Source: Erodium maritimum (taxonomy: Eukaryota; Streptophyta; Magnoliopsida; Geraniales; Geraniaceae). From it: 64,000 bases of DNA. Of this stretch, positions 35,126 to 47,128 are shown piece after piece. The stretch lies in NCBI GenBank assembly GCA_963921825.1, contig OY997594.1, positions 64,713,675 to 64,777,674 on the forward strand, written 5' to 3'. Made by a program: the position numbers and the translations under genes. How positions within the stretch are numbered: position 1 is the first letter of the stretch; each line of letters begins with the position of its first letter. The notes beneath the pieces are model-generated. The model made no database searches, was not told the DNA's origin, and worked only from the letters and a program-made list of their open reading frames with translations.

Positions 35126-37473
35126 GTTTTGCTTATTTAAAAAGCGCTCCGCACACCCTCTTCGGGTTCAAACCTACCGTTTTTTAGGTTTTACTAGTTT
35201 CGCCTCTATTTGCAGCTACCGTCGCTCGCCGCCCAGCTCGCCAGTCGTCATCGGCTCAACCATCACGTCCCTCGTTCCCCGTTCATCTCGCCCACGCCCT
35301 GTGCAACGCCGGACACCTTCAACCGGCGACATTTCTCATCTGCAGCCGCCTCACTCCTCCCTCTCTACGGCCACCCTTGGATGCCCCTCTCCCGTTTGCA
35401 ATCCTCCCCAAATCCTCTTCCGTGTCTCTTTCGTAGAATGGAACCTGTCCAACGAAGCCACCTCGACAGTGCATAGCCGTCCCCGCCGGGTTTTCTCCCC
35501 GATATCACTTTCTCTCTTCCGCCCGCCGGTGGATCTACTCAGTTGCCGGCAGAGCATCAGGGTCTCCCCAGCAGCAGGCCCGTGCCGGTGAAAGACAAGT
35601 CTGGCTCGGCCGAGGAGGGTGTCATCGTTCTCTAGGAGCCTCAATCGTCGGCGCCGTTGCGTCGGTCCTATGCTGAAGTCAGTGGTGCTCACCTCGATCT
35701 GGTCCACCATCAACGCACTCCATCGTCGGTACCATATATGATGTACCGTCCCCCGAGTGTGCATGCCTCAACCTCGAGGGGCCGCACAACGCCTACCTTC
35801 AGATCTGGTAGGAAGTAGGGTGGAACGCCACCTGAGCGTATCTCCCTGTGCCGGACTGGGAGGACGAAGATGAAGAACTAATGGTCCCACTTGAGGCAGT
35901 TTCGGCGGTCAAAAAAGGGACGTACCTGCATTCGTTGGCGGCACGGGTCGCAGGGGGGAAGACCCACAACCAGAATGCAGTTTGCGCCCCGATGCTACAA
36001 AAGTGGAAGGTGGATGGCATCCAGGTCGAGTACCTATCGCTGGACGTCACAGGCTTTCATTTTCATTCTGAGGCGACCATGGAAAATATTCGCCATCGGG
36101 GTCCGTGGATTTTCAAAGGCTTCCCGTTGTTACTGGAACCCCTCTGGCCCTACATGCAAGCCAATGATATCGACTTTGGTCATATCGAGATTGGGGTCTG
36201 AGCGTTGAACGTCTTGGGGGGTGCCCGGACACCGAGGGTCCGCGACCTAATTTCCTCCTCCATGGGCACTCAGGTAATTTCGGCCCCTTTACCTTTTGTT
36301 CGGCGGGGGGATCATTTTCTATGGATGAGGGTTCGTATGGAGGTTGACCAGCTACTGCGGAGACGCCTTCGTCTTCGTTTTCCTGGCAACTCTACTGCCT
36401 CGCTGATTGAACTTCAATACGAGAGGCTGCCGGACTTCTGTCATTAGTGCGGGAGGCTGACACATCTACTGGCGGGGTGTACGGCCCAACTACCAGGGAT
36501 AAGGTGGGAGGAGGTCCGCTATGACAATTCCATATAGGTCCCGCGGCAACTGGACGTGGAACGTCTATTGAAGACGGTGTGGCATCCACCACGTCACACA
36601 AAACCGTCGGAAGTCGATGACCTCCTGACTGGGCTCTCACTGAACCCCATTGGTAGCTCCAGGGGGGTACCGCAAGGGGAAAAAGTATTTGTTGCAGACT
36701 GCCATTCGAAGTCTGACAACTTGGCTAAGACTGCACCGGAAGGGGTGGTCAATATTATGCAGGGAGGGCCCCCAAAAGTATGTGGGGGGAGTCGGGGTTT
36801 ACGAAGCTTGACAACCTGGCTAACGTTCATTATGCTGGGAGTCCTCTTTGCATAGATGGTCCTACAGATGCCTTGGCCAGTCAGGCGGGGAAGGAGAAAG
36901 ACCCCAAGGAAGAAGGCACTGAAGGCAAGCTTGAAGACGCGGAGCAGGCAACTGTATGCTCGAGTTCTGGGGTGGAAGAAGTCTTTGGATCAGTCGGGCC
37001 TCCCGCCAGGAGATTTTGAGCCGTTCAGGACCGAGGAGGACCAGATGGAGCAGGCGGAGGCTGGGCATCCTCCTATGCATGAATGAACCGACCCGGCAGG
37101 GGTGGGTCTGGCCGCTGCTGGCCTATATCCACAGACCCGGGACAGCCAGTCTTGTATGGGAGGTCTCGGGCAGCCTGTATCAACAGCTTTTTATTTCTGC
37201 TCGTCTTTACATTATTATGTTTGTCGTTGGAACACTTTCTTTTCTGTTTTTGGTTAGAACTTTTTACTTTATGTCTCGTTGTTTTGAGCCGACGGTAAGG
37301 GGATGTCCTCAGTTATTGTCTACAATATCAAGTAGGCTATCTTTATGGGTCCATGAGCGACGGGATTGCTACGGTCGGCCCGGACAAATATCTGGAACCT
37401 TGGGCGGTTACGCTCTACCTTGTACAGTTTCTTTTTTGCAGTAATGCACTTCCCCGGTTACCCGTTTCAAAAA
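35126..37473 (+). mobile_element. LINE-type retroposon B carrying ORF1 only
   Basis: Bounded by a 16-bp duplication AAAAGATGTGTCGTCC (35110-35125, 37474-37489). It ends GGTTACCCGTTTCAAAAAA. The 2.35 kb body has a leader, a DUF4283 plus zinc-knuckle ORF1 (see 35848-36490), a segment with repeated K-x-D-N-L-A coding motifs (36709-36728, 36803-36822) and a T-rich 3' untranslated region from about 37180. No endonuclease or reverse transcriptase. The exact duplication shows it inserted in this form or was shortened internally afterwards. Confidence 0.82.
35848..36490 (+). pseudogene. LINE ORF1 with DUF4283 and CCHC knuckle
   Basis: In one frame: an N-terminal acidic segment, the DUF4283 signature around ATMENIRHRGPWIFKGFPLL, a stop at 36199-36201, then a segment reading FLWMRVRMEVDQ and YERLPDFCH. 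A second stop (36445-36447) falls inside a CX2CX4HX4C zinc knuckle whose C, C, H and C are still visible. Both stops are one transition away from sense codons (CGA and TGG). ORF1 proteins of this type are thought to bind the element RNA. No ATG is evident at the 5' end of the open frame. Confidence 0.75.
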
Positions 37474-37755
37474 AAAAGATGTGTCGTCCATTGTTCGGTT
37501 TCTTTAGTCTCAAAGTAGTAGGATTCGATCGAGTGTTTCAGATCGGGTGAAGGACGGCACCGGTGTGTACAGTCCGACAAGAGTAAAAAACAGAACAAGG
37601 GAAAGACAGAAGTGATCGCGAGGATCGGTGGAGATGAATGAGATTCAGAGGAAAGACTAACCAAAGTTACATGTTCAACCCACGTAGTAATATATTAGCA
37701 TCATTTCAATAACACCATATGCATTACTAGCGAAATCTATCTTTCTATATATATA

Positions 37756-38715
37756 TTTTTTGAAACGGGTAACCATAGACTTTCATTAATACCAAATGGT
37801 AAGTAAGTAAGGTGAGGCGTGACCGCCTCGGGTTCCATATTTATATCCGGGCCGACCGTAGCAAGCCCGGTGCTCATGGACCCATAATAATAGCCCACTT
37901 TGTATCGTGGGCACAACACTAAGCCAACTCCTTACAACCGTCCCAATTAGTCGGCCTAAAACAGCTAACTTCTCAAAAAAACGAGACTTGAAATGAAAAA
38001 TCCTAAGCAACAGAATGTCTAAACAGCAAATTATTCGACCTAAAGCAGGATAAAAAATTAGCACACGATCGAAAGATTAAACCACCAAATCTGTGATGCC
38101 AGTTCTTCTAAGCCCCGTGCCATTAGAGCGATCTGGTATCGGCCAATCTTCGACTTGATTCGTCCGGATCTTTCGAAGTAGTGCGGGAGGCGAGAGCAAC
38201 GAGTCGATCCGCCACGGTTTGTCTGAGATCGAGGGTCCCGACTTCGGGTGCCGTGGAGTCAGACCCCGATCTATCGACCTTCCTCCCGGATCCCGGATCC
38301 ATCTAGGGAGCAGGCCCATGCTGGCGAGGGGTGTCCCCGGGGCGGTAGGCCGTTGCAGATGGAAGGCGGCGCGTGGAGCTCGTCTTCCGGAGAACGGCAG
38401 GGGGGCCACGGTGGCTACTGGCTCAAAGGCGGTGCCGGTCCGGCGATGCTGAAACGGTAGCGCGAGACGAGGGAGAGACCGTGACATGGCTTGAACGATG
38501 GACAACGACCTGTGAGGGTAGACCGGCTGCAAAAAAAGACAGAAACAAAAAATTAAAACCCATAAATGGGTAGAGGAGCGCTTTGAGTTTGGAGCTTCAA
38601 CATATTCCATGGTGGAGCAAAAGAGGGGGGGTGGGAGGAGAGGAGGCTGCGCAGAGAACGCGGCCCCTAGGATTTTTGTTTTCTACTTAAAATAAGTCCT
38701 CAATAGTTTGGGCTA

Positions 38716-38733
<18 letters not shown>
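37756..38733 (-). mobile_element. LINE-type retroposon C, no RT
   Basis: Minus-strand element ending GGTTACCCGTTTCAAAAAA at 37756-37761. Its last 300 bases are clearly related to the 3' end of retroposon B (TATGGGTCCATGAGC, TTGCTACGGTCGGCCCGG in both). The upstream part (38610-38077) has a Pro/Arg-rich open frame of 177 residues beginning at an ATG, without recognised domain. Both ends abut CTATATATATAT sequence, consistent with a target-site duplication but not decisive because it is a microsatellite. Confidence 0.65.
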
Positions 38734-38753
<20 letters not shown>

Positions 38754-38754
38754 A
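38717..38754. repeat. CT then TA microsatellite
   Basis: About nine CT units followed by about nine TA units. TA repeats resume at 39011 after the inserted MITE. Confidence 0.9.
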
Positions 38755-39010
38755 GGACTATCGAGTACAAACCTTGTTTCGGTCAGAACGTAGAACCAAT
38801 CTGGGTCATTGATTATCCAAATCGAATGGCCACCGAAATTCAGGAGGGTGGGGGTGATTGATTACGAAATCAATTACAAGATATGCATTAATTAAAAAAA
38901 ATATTAAAAGATATACATTAAATCTGAGCCTTTAATTTTACGATCCAATGGCCCAGATTGAAAGTTCTACGTTCTGACGAAAGATACAAATTTGTACCTG
39001 ATAGCTATCC
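38755..39010. mobile_element. 256-bp MITE inserted in TA repeat
   Basis: Terminal inverted repeats of about 65 bases: GGACTATCGAGTACAAACC on the left mirrors GGATAGCTATCAGGTACAAA on the reversed right end, and both arms hold TCAGAACGTAGAAC and CAATCTGGG. TA repeats flank both sides, so a TA duplication (Tc1/mariner, Stowaway style) fits but cannot be proven in such a context. Non-coding. Confidence 0.75.
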
Positions 39011-40478
39011 TATATATATATATATATATATACACACACAATTATGATAATTAATTTGAGATTTTAAGTTGATCTATATTTAACATATTCTAATTAAATT
39101 ATAAAAGAATATCAAAGAACAGTCAACTTGACTCTTTCTTAATTCGTTTATTCGGAAACATGACATATATATCTTATCAAGGACGAGATCTATGGAGATT
39201 AGTTTAGATCTTCTCAATTAGATTTATCAAAATAAAATCAATAATATTAGCCATCTCTATTTGTTTCTTATATAAATACTAGCAAACTGAAACCAGTCTT
39301 TAAGTATCTTAAAAAGTTAACTGGCCAATGAAAAATAGCCTATCAATTTGTGTGCGAATGTGGGAAAAATTCAAAAACAGTCATAGAAGAGCTATGGTCT
39401 GGATCTCTTGGAATTGTTCTGGCTGTGGAATTGTTTCTTGGGTGTTTGATTATATTATCAGTTTCCTTTTATTTGGAAACTATTGCTATTAGATATGATT
39501 ATCATCCGTTAGTATGTGTTATAATTAGTTTCTTTTCCATAATTTTTTCAATGTTATTTGGAGTTGTGTCTGTTAATATGTTCATCACATTACGTTTCTG
39601 TTGTTTACGCAATCTTTGTCCTGAAACGGAGCCAATACAAATAAGGAATGAAGCCAGCCACGAAAATGTTATTGGAATGTATCTGTTGTTTCCGCAATCA
39701 TTGCCTTAAACGGAGCTAATGCAAATAAGGAGAGAAACCAACCACGAGAGTGTTATTGGAATGCCCGAAAGAGATTTGCAAAAATCATGATTGGATATCT
39801 GTTATCTTGGTTTTGTTTATTTAAGAAAATGTTTGTTTTTTCTTGTATGGAAATAAACATACTGAACTTCCATCTTTGCTGCTAAAGTAACAAGTGTAAA
39901 CAAAACTAACTTGAAGGGGGCAACAATCTAATAAAAGATTGGTACCAACAATGTCGGCTCGATCCTGGGAATTCGGATTGATAGGATTCGACATGGTCTT
40001 GGAGTTCCCCATGATCGGAGCTCAAATCTTCTTGTTTGGATAACATATAAAACCAATGAAATTTGACTATCGAGGAGGAAGAACGTCGAGGGTATATGCC
40101 CTCCTCATGGCTCGAACCCTCCATACTTGTAACCGTATATCTCTCGGCAAGGATACTTTGTAGTCCTCGCCGATTCGCGACTCACGATTCACTAAATAGT
40201 GAATCTAAGTCGCAACTCGCGGTCCATAAATACAAACCTCGAGTCTCAAGTAGTAAGTCACACGCCATAGTATGCTCCTCGTGACTCACCGAAATAGTAA
40301 GTCGTGAATTATGAATCGGTGCGTCACAACGTTCACGGCTCGTTATTTTAGTGAACCCTGAATCGCATACAATTATATACATGCCCTTATACAAATAACT
40401 AAAAAGAGCACACGGTATAAGACTCATAATCAACGTATCATTTTTTTATTTCATCTTAAGTCGAGGAGCATGAAAGGA
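39011..40478. other. Intergenic DNA with a membrane-type open frame and a local duplication
   Basis: A TATATAAATA box near 39270 precedes an open frame 39350-39709 whose residues would form two hydrophobic spans. The frame opens at GTG, has no in-frame ATG upstream and shows no homologue I know, so a gene is not claimed. Within it, about 82 bases (39598-39680) are repeated immediately (39683-39764) with about 15 percent difference. At 40130-40370 phrases such as CGCGACTCAC and GTGAATCTAAGTCG recur in both orientations, possibly an eroded MITE. Confidence 0.35.
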
Positions 40479-41009
40479 TGTTAGAATATATTTAATTGGG
40501 TTATTAAATATAATTATTATCTTCCCTATTATGTGGTCAATTAGAAACCCACACCTTTTAGGAAACGTGTTATTCTAATTAATGGTAATTACCAGTTGAT
40601 TGGTAAAGAAGTCTTTCCTAATTCAATCTCTACTTTGATGAACGGTAGAGATTGAATCCTAATGAAACCCTAATAAGGAATTTTGGTCCTCTCTCTACCT
40701 ATAAATACATGTAACTTATTCCATCATAAGTACTACACAATACATAAACACCTAAAAGAGTGTATAGGAAGGGGAGAGAAACCGAAGTTCATAAGACGAA
40801 CTACGTAGACTTTGATCTCTCATGTAATGTTGGGAGTACGTAGGCAATCCGAGTACGTTCCGGATACAAGTCCCTTATGCCCAACCAAGATCTACTACAA
40901 GTGCATCCACAACCATGAATGGAGGTATTCCTGAAACTCTCTACAACTATATATTCTGTGATTGATTGTGATGTTCACGATTTAGGGTTCATGTAAATTA
41001 TAACTTACA
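40479..41009 (+). repeat. 5' LTR of copia element 1
   Basis: 531 bases, TGTTAGAATATA...TAACTTACA. Contains TATAAATACA (about 40700), a plausible TATA box. Confidence 0.93.
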
Positions 41010-41099
41010 TGTGGTATCAGAGCACGGTTTAGGGCACACAATTTTTCCATAATGTGAATATAATTGTTTCATGATTTCTGATCCATGTTTTGGAGATCT

Positions 41100-42080
41100 A
41101 TAATGTTTATGATCAAACTATGTGTTAATTGTTCGGATGAATAGCAATTTTCGGGATGAACAGTGATTTCGAGTGAATAGTGTTTTTCGGATGAATAGTG
41201 TTCCGGATGAATAGTGATTCGGTGAATAGTATTTTTGGGAAAAAATAATAATATATTTTTTTTTCACGGGTGAACAGTAATTCTGATCTAAAAGCGTTTT
41301 TTTTCGGGATGAATAGTATTTTCGTAACAGTGTTTTGTGAACAGTGTCAAATTTGAATAGTACTTTGAAAAAAAAGTTTTTTTTATTTCGGATGAACAGT
41401 AACTCCGATGAACAGCGCTTTTTAATTTTATTTTTCTCGGATGAATAGTGTTTCCGACTTAAAAATAAATAAAATAAATAAAAAAATTTCTTTTGGAAGA
41501 ATAGTGGTTCCGACTAACAGTATTTAAAAAAAAAGCGATTTTTTTCCTCTCGGATGAATAGTGTTTCCGACTTTAAAAAAAAAGATTAATTTTTTTCTTT
41601 TGGAAGAATAGTTGTTCCGACTAACAGTATTTTAAAAAAAAACGACTGTCCCCAGATGAACAGTACTTCCTTGAACAGTATTTCCCCAAAAAAAATGAAA
41701 AGTGATTTTCCCGATGTACAGTGACTTTTCGAATAAACAATGTTTTCGGATGGAATTTAATTTCGAAAATCATGATTCTTGCATTTTAATTTCGAAAGTC
41801 ATGATTGTTGCACTTTTATTTCGAAACTTATGATCGATGCAATTTATTTCGAAACTTATGATGCAATTTTTTATTTCGAAAATTATGATTAATGCAGTTT
41901 ATTTCTAAACTTATGATGCAATTTTATTTCGAAATTTATGATGAGTGCAATTTATTTCGAAATTTATGATGCAATTTTATTTCGAAACTTATGATGCAAT
42001 TTTATTTCGAAACTTATGAATAATGCAATTTTATTTTGAAACTAATGATAAATGCAATTTTAGTTCGAAAATTATGATTA
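41100..42080 (+). repeat. Leader repeats of copia element 1
   Basis: From about 41130 to 41760 the phrase GATGAATAGTG or GATGAACAGTG recurs some 15-20 times, often between CGGA and TCCG so that it could fold with GAATAGTG in the loop. From about 41760 to 42080 a second unit of about 25 bases (ATTTCGAAACTTATGATGCA and variants) recurs about a dozen times. Neither array is coding. Confidence 0.8.
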
Positions 42081-42290
42081 TTGCATCGTTATTTTGAAAA
42101 TCACATTTATAACTCTATAAAGTTTCCGCACTTATGTTTTGAGTCTGAAGTTTTCCTGAATATAAAAGACATTCATCCCATACATGATATTTTAAACATC
42201 ATATGTATTATTTGTAACAATTATAGTATGTTGTATAATTGTTATTGGTTTTGCAAAATTCAGGTTACGAATCACCGCAGTGATCTTACC

Positions 42291-43492
42291 CATGGTTGTA
42301 AAAGTCGGCGCCTAGGGCCGACTAGTCAGCAAAACCACCCTTGCCACCCCGATTTGGCCAGGTCGGGCGGCTTCAGGCGGCTGGCCGACTTTCTTCCGGT
42401 TGGGCGCGGTCAGGCGGCCGAGGCGGAGCTAGGCGGGGCTAGGCGGTCGAGGCGGGGCTAGGCTGCTGAGGCGGAGAAGCTCATTTTGAAGTTTGTAGGT
42501 CATGGATTAGAACAGATCTGTCAACTTTGGGCTGGTGAGGCCAATCTGTTACCTTTTACTCTGAAGATTTCAATCTGTACTTTTTTTCCAGTCACCATCC
42601 ACGGTGAAGCAAGGATAATACAAGATGAGGAAGAGAGAAATAAGGGACTTTGAAGTTCTGAAGTTCGAAGATAAAAAGAGAATGAAAGAAGATGAAAGAA
42701 AAAGAAAGATAGAATAATTGAAAAAATATTGTTAATTCTTAATTGGGAATACCAAAAGCTGAGTTTGTTTGGGAACACCAAAGGGTTAATCATGTTGGGG
42801 TTTCGACGTGTATAGGAAGTGAATAGGTGCTTTGACTCCCTATGATAGCTTTTTAGGATTTGTAGATATAATAAATACTATTACTAATTAAAATATAATA
42901 TTTAAAATATCATTAAGACAGACCATGAAGTTAAACTAAATAAGTAGATTTAATATAATATAATATAATATTATAATTATTGTTATAATGGATAGGTAAA
43001 AATACAATATTATTATTAAGAATTAAAGTATTTCGTAGGTTGTAATTGTTATTATTATATATAATATAATTATTAATAGTTAAATTATAAATCTGAAAAA
43101 TCATTATATATATATATATATATAATAAAGAGAATTTAATTCTTACTATTATCTATTATGTAATGTATTTTTTTGAGTAATGTAATGTATTTATTAATAT
43201 TTAGAAAATACAAAAATATAAATATAATCCATCCTTGATTATTTTTTGACTTAATTAGGTAGCCTAATAGAATGATTAATCATTAATGACAACATAGTTA
43301 ATCACAATAGATTAATCACTTTGTTGTTTTATGTATTACAAAAATAATTTATTTTGAATTTTTGATTATATATGTCTAATATATATTTATTTATAATTAA
43401 AAAGTAAAATCCGCCTAGGCCCCGACTAGTCCCCGCCTAGCGCCTAGGGGTCCTCGCCGCCCGACTAGCGCCTAGCGCCATTTACAACCATG
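42291..43492. mobile_element. hAT-like non-autonomous DNA element
   Basis: Ends are inverted: CATGGTTGTAAA left and TTTACAACCATG right. The flanking 8 bases ATCTTACC are duplicated (42283-42290, 43493-43500), the duplication length typical of hAT transposons. Both termini are GC-rich with repeated GGCGCCTAGG and GACTAGTC motifs; the centre is AT-rich with a TA microsatellite. No transposase. It sits in the leader of copia element 1. Confidence 0.88.
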
Positions 43493-44039
43493 ATCTTACC
43501 CTATAACAGTTTGCTAATTGCATGTTAAATTAAAGAAGTTCTATTATGTCTTTTTGAACATAATGACATGCGTGATGTTTGAAATATAGTAATCCTTATA
43601 ACAATTATTGTATGTTGTATGATTGTTACTGCAAACATTTAGGTTAGGGATCACCACAGTGAACTTATCCTAGAATGATTTGCTATTTGCATGTATCCAC
43701 CATAATTATGTATGCAAAATTGATCAACATGTGTAGTATTTAGTTACCCACAGGTAGACTATAAACATATGATTGAGTCAATACCTTATGGAGTTTTGTA
43801 TATGCTTAGACCAAGGATATCCACAGATAACTTGATAGTCTAATTAATTCATAATACATCACTCAATTACGTCAATTTTGAATATTGCAACTATGGTATA
43901 ATAGAAATATGTTGACTACCCACAGGAGCACCATAATTTCTTGTTGTAATATTTCAATTATGTTTATGTGTATTTGTTGCCTACTTAAATGCTTGTTGTA
44001 TCTCTATAAAGTATAGCATCTTCACCTGCTAATTTGGCA

Positions 44040-44930
44040 TCCTTAATCTTTATCGTTCCAATCCTCACTGTGACCAACTTCTCAGAATGGAAAGAGAAAG
44101 TTGAGTTCACTTTAAAAGTACTTGATTTGGATCTGACATTTCATTTAGAATAGTCAGCTCCTCTTACTGTATCTAGTACTGAGGTGAAAAGATTTTCCAT
44201 ACATTTTGGAAGACCTTGAACAAATTGAGCTTATGTTATTAAGGATGACAATTTCTGAGCAACATTAAGAATTCTCTTTTACCATAGAGAACGTTAAAAA
44301 TTATCTAGAAGATATGAAAGAACGGTTTAGGATTATAGGCAAACCCCTTACAGGGAAACCTATGACATCTTACAACATGAAGTTTGATGACTCACGGTCT
44401 ATGCATGAATATTGCATTGAAATGACCCACCTAACGGTTAAATTAAGAAATTTGGGAATGACATTGGACTAATAATTTCTCGTCCAATTCATCCTAAGTA
44501 CATTGCCTCCTCAGTATGGACCATTCCAAATTCATTATAGTACCATAATAGGCAGTGAATAAATTGGCTAATGAACTGGCACAAGAGGAAGTCATGTTGA
44601 ACCATAAAGGTATTAAGGTTGCCCATCATAATCAAGAAGTTGAACCTAAAGCTAGGTAAATACGGCATTCAAGCCAGAAAAGAGCATCACCCAGGTTAAA
44701 AGACACCAATAAAAGCAATCAAGAAGGCAAAGAAAGTGGACAAATGTAAATTTTGCAGAAGGTTTGACCACTTTCAGAAGGATTGTCCAAAAACGGAGGG
44801 ATGGTTCGAAATGAAAGGTAACCTTTTGGGTTTCGTAAGATTTTTTTGAATCTAATCCCACTTGTGCTTGAAATTGGTGGATTGATAGCGATGCAAATGT
44901 CCATGTTTCTGATTCCATGCAGGGATTTTT
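44040..44930 (+). pseudogene. Copia element 1 gag remnant
   Basis: A UBN2-type gag start is visible as SEWKEKVEFTLKVLDLDL, followed by many stops and frame changes. Near 44740-44800 a zinc knuckle KCKFCRRFDHFQKDC retains the CX2CX4HX4C spacing in an otherwise dead reading frame. Confidence 0.65.
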
Positions 44931-45239
44931 TTAACGACCAAACCATAAGCCCAAGTGAATTTTATTTTTTATGGAAAAACGAGACATGATAAGTGAAAGC
45001 TATTGGTAGTTATCGTTCATTTTGAAAAATAAAATGGATTTTGCTTAGATTTATTTCAAAATCTTTAAGTTCCATCTATTTATCGTAAATCATTTTCCGT
45101 AAGCGAACTTGGTAAAATTGGTTTTAAAATGTATCACGCAGATGGAACTTTCAAATTTATTTCAAAATTCTTGTCACATTGGTTTGGAATTCTAGTTGAT
45201 GAACTTTATAAACTACGTTATCCTGCATGTTTATGGAGA

Positions 45240-46700
45240 AATTGAATGCGAGTCATAAAGTCACGACTCTTACTTCTTGAAATACACAACTTCTTGAAAT
45301 CATTCATACAAACATTCGTGGACCTTTCGACATTCCTGCTTTTGGAGGTGAAAAGTACTTTATTACCTTTATCGATGATTATTCTCGTTATTGCTACTTA
45401 TATCTATTGCATGATAAATCTCAATTATGGATATTGTACAAGTGTTCATTACTGAAGTCGAGAGGCAATTAGATATGAATGAGAAAATCATTATGTCAGA
45501 TAAAGATGGTAAATTTTATGGCAGATATGATGAAACAGGGAAACACCCTGAATCTTTTGCCAAATTACTCCACAAGCTTGGAATTGTTGTTCAATACACA
45601 ACACCTGGATCTCCATGGTAGAATGGTGTAGCCAAAAGACGTTAAAGAAATCGATAATGTTATATTATATGAATGGCGATATTAGTGGGAGTGCTAAAGT
45701 GAAACATGTAAGCATTCAAGAAGTTCGGGTTCATATTTCTTTACCCCACTTCTGAATGTTGTTAGGAATCATATCATTGTTGAAACGTTGGACAATGATA
45801 ATTACCTACACATGAACGTTCACTCCATGAACATAGTATAACCAATAATGATCATATCAAGTACATTCTAACGAAAGAAATATTAAAGATTCGATTTCCT
45901 TTTCACATGCCATTATTAAAGTCGCTCATTATGACCTCGAGCTACACTAAATGGATGTGAATGCCGTCTTTCTTAAAGAAGACTTGGAAGAGAAAGTCTA
46001 CATGCGTCAACCTGAAAGCTTCATAATCGAAAACTAGGGAGACATGTTCTGCATATTTAAGTAATCAATTCATTAACTTAAGCAAGCTTTGAGGTAATGG
46101 TATCTAAAGTTTTCTGAAATCATTATAGTTTTGGATTTCAAAGAAAACATTATAAATCCATGTATATACCTCAAGATCAGTGGGAGTAAGTTCATATATC
46201 TGATTATGTATGATTGATGATATCTTATTGAATGTCATGTTCTTCTAGTACAATCCAAGGGATTGCTAATTGGCAAGTTGCGAAGAGAGTGTTGAGATAC
46301 TTAAAGGAAACAAGGTAATATATGCTAACGTATAGAAAATCAACACATCCACAGATGGTTGGATTTTCGATTCAGATTGTTTTGGTGGATAGCATGGTAT
46401 ATACATCTACCATGAAGGCTGAATACTTAGCATGTTATGAGGCTTTTATTTAAAGGTCATAATTGCAGAATAGGTTTGAGTTTTGGGGCATTATTTTGTC
46501 CTCAACTCTCTATTATGATAACGAATGTGCAATTATTTTAGATATCTAAGATATTAAAGCGATCACCTTGCATATCCATCATTGTAACAAGATGTTAAAA
46601 GAGGAAAGATTGTCATTGAACACATAGGCATGTATGTTATGGTTGCAGACATATTAACGAGAGAACTACCTTACAAAGACTTTTCAGAAGTGCACTGAAA
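45240..46700 (+). pseudogene. Copia element 1 integrase, RT and RNase H remnants
   Basis: Integrase pieces: GGEKYFITFIDDYSRYCYLYL (about 45340-45400) and an SDKDGKF segment, ending YTTPGSPW with TAG where the family has Gln before NGVAKRR. Reverse-transcriptase scraps follow (MDVNAVFLKEDLEEKVYMRQPE near 45950), with stops throughout. Large parts of pol are missing. Non-functional. Confidence 0.65.
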
Positions 46701-47128
46701 GTATGAGTCTTGACGATAGTTCCTACTTAAGTTGTCTGTCAGTAAGTATGCCTATATTTGACATTTATATTATGAGCTCTTAAGATATCTTTTACATCTT
46801 ACATTCTGTTTTCCGAAGTACAACACATTATCGTGGGAAATTATGATAACAGAATGTGTCTTTTATAAAGACATTATGGGACCTGTATGACGACTTCTGA
46901 TTATGGTCTTTTTCTGAAGGTAGACAATGTTTGTAGTACATGGAAGGAATCACGTCGCAAAGTGGATTTTTTACTTAGATATGTGCCCGCCATGACTCCC
47001 ATTGTCTATTGGATTAGTTAAGACACTTATGACTACCGTATAACGATATTAAGTTTAGCACTTTATGCCGGCCTTATGATCTCTAAAAGGATGGATAAAG
47101 ACTGTTTCTAAATGACCAAGTGGGAGAC

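Noticed and set aside
37745..38750. Target-site duplication CTATATATATAT for retroposon C
   Set aside because: Both flanks are TA microsatellite, so the match has little weight; the tail and 3' UTR similarity carry the call.
39350..39709. Small two-span membrane protein gene
   Set aside because: The frame opens at GTG with a stop shortly upstream and no ATG, and the ATG at 39328 is in another frame. Not enough to call a gene.
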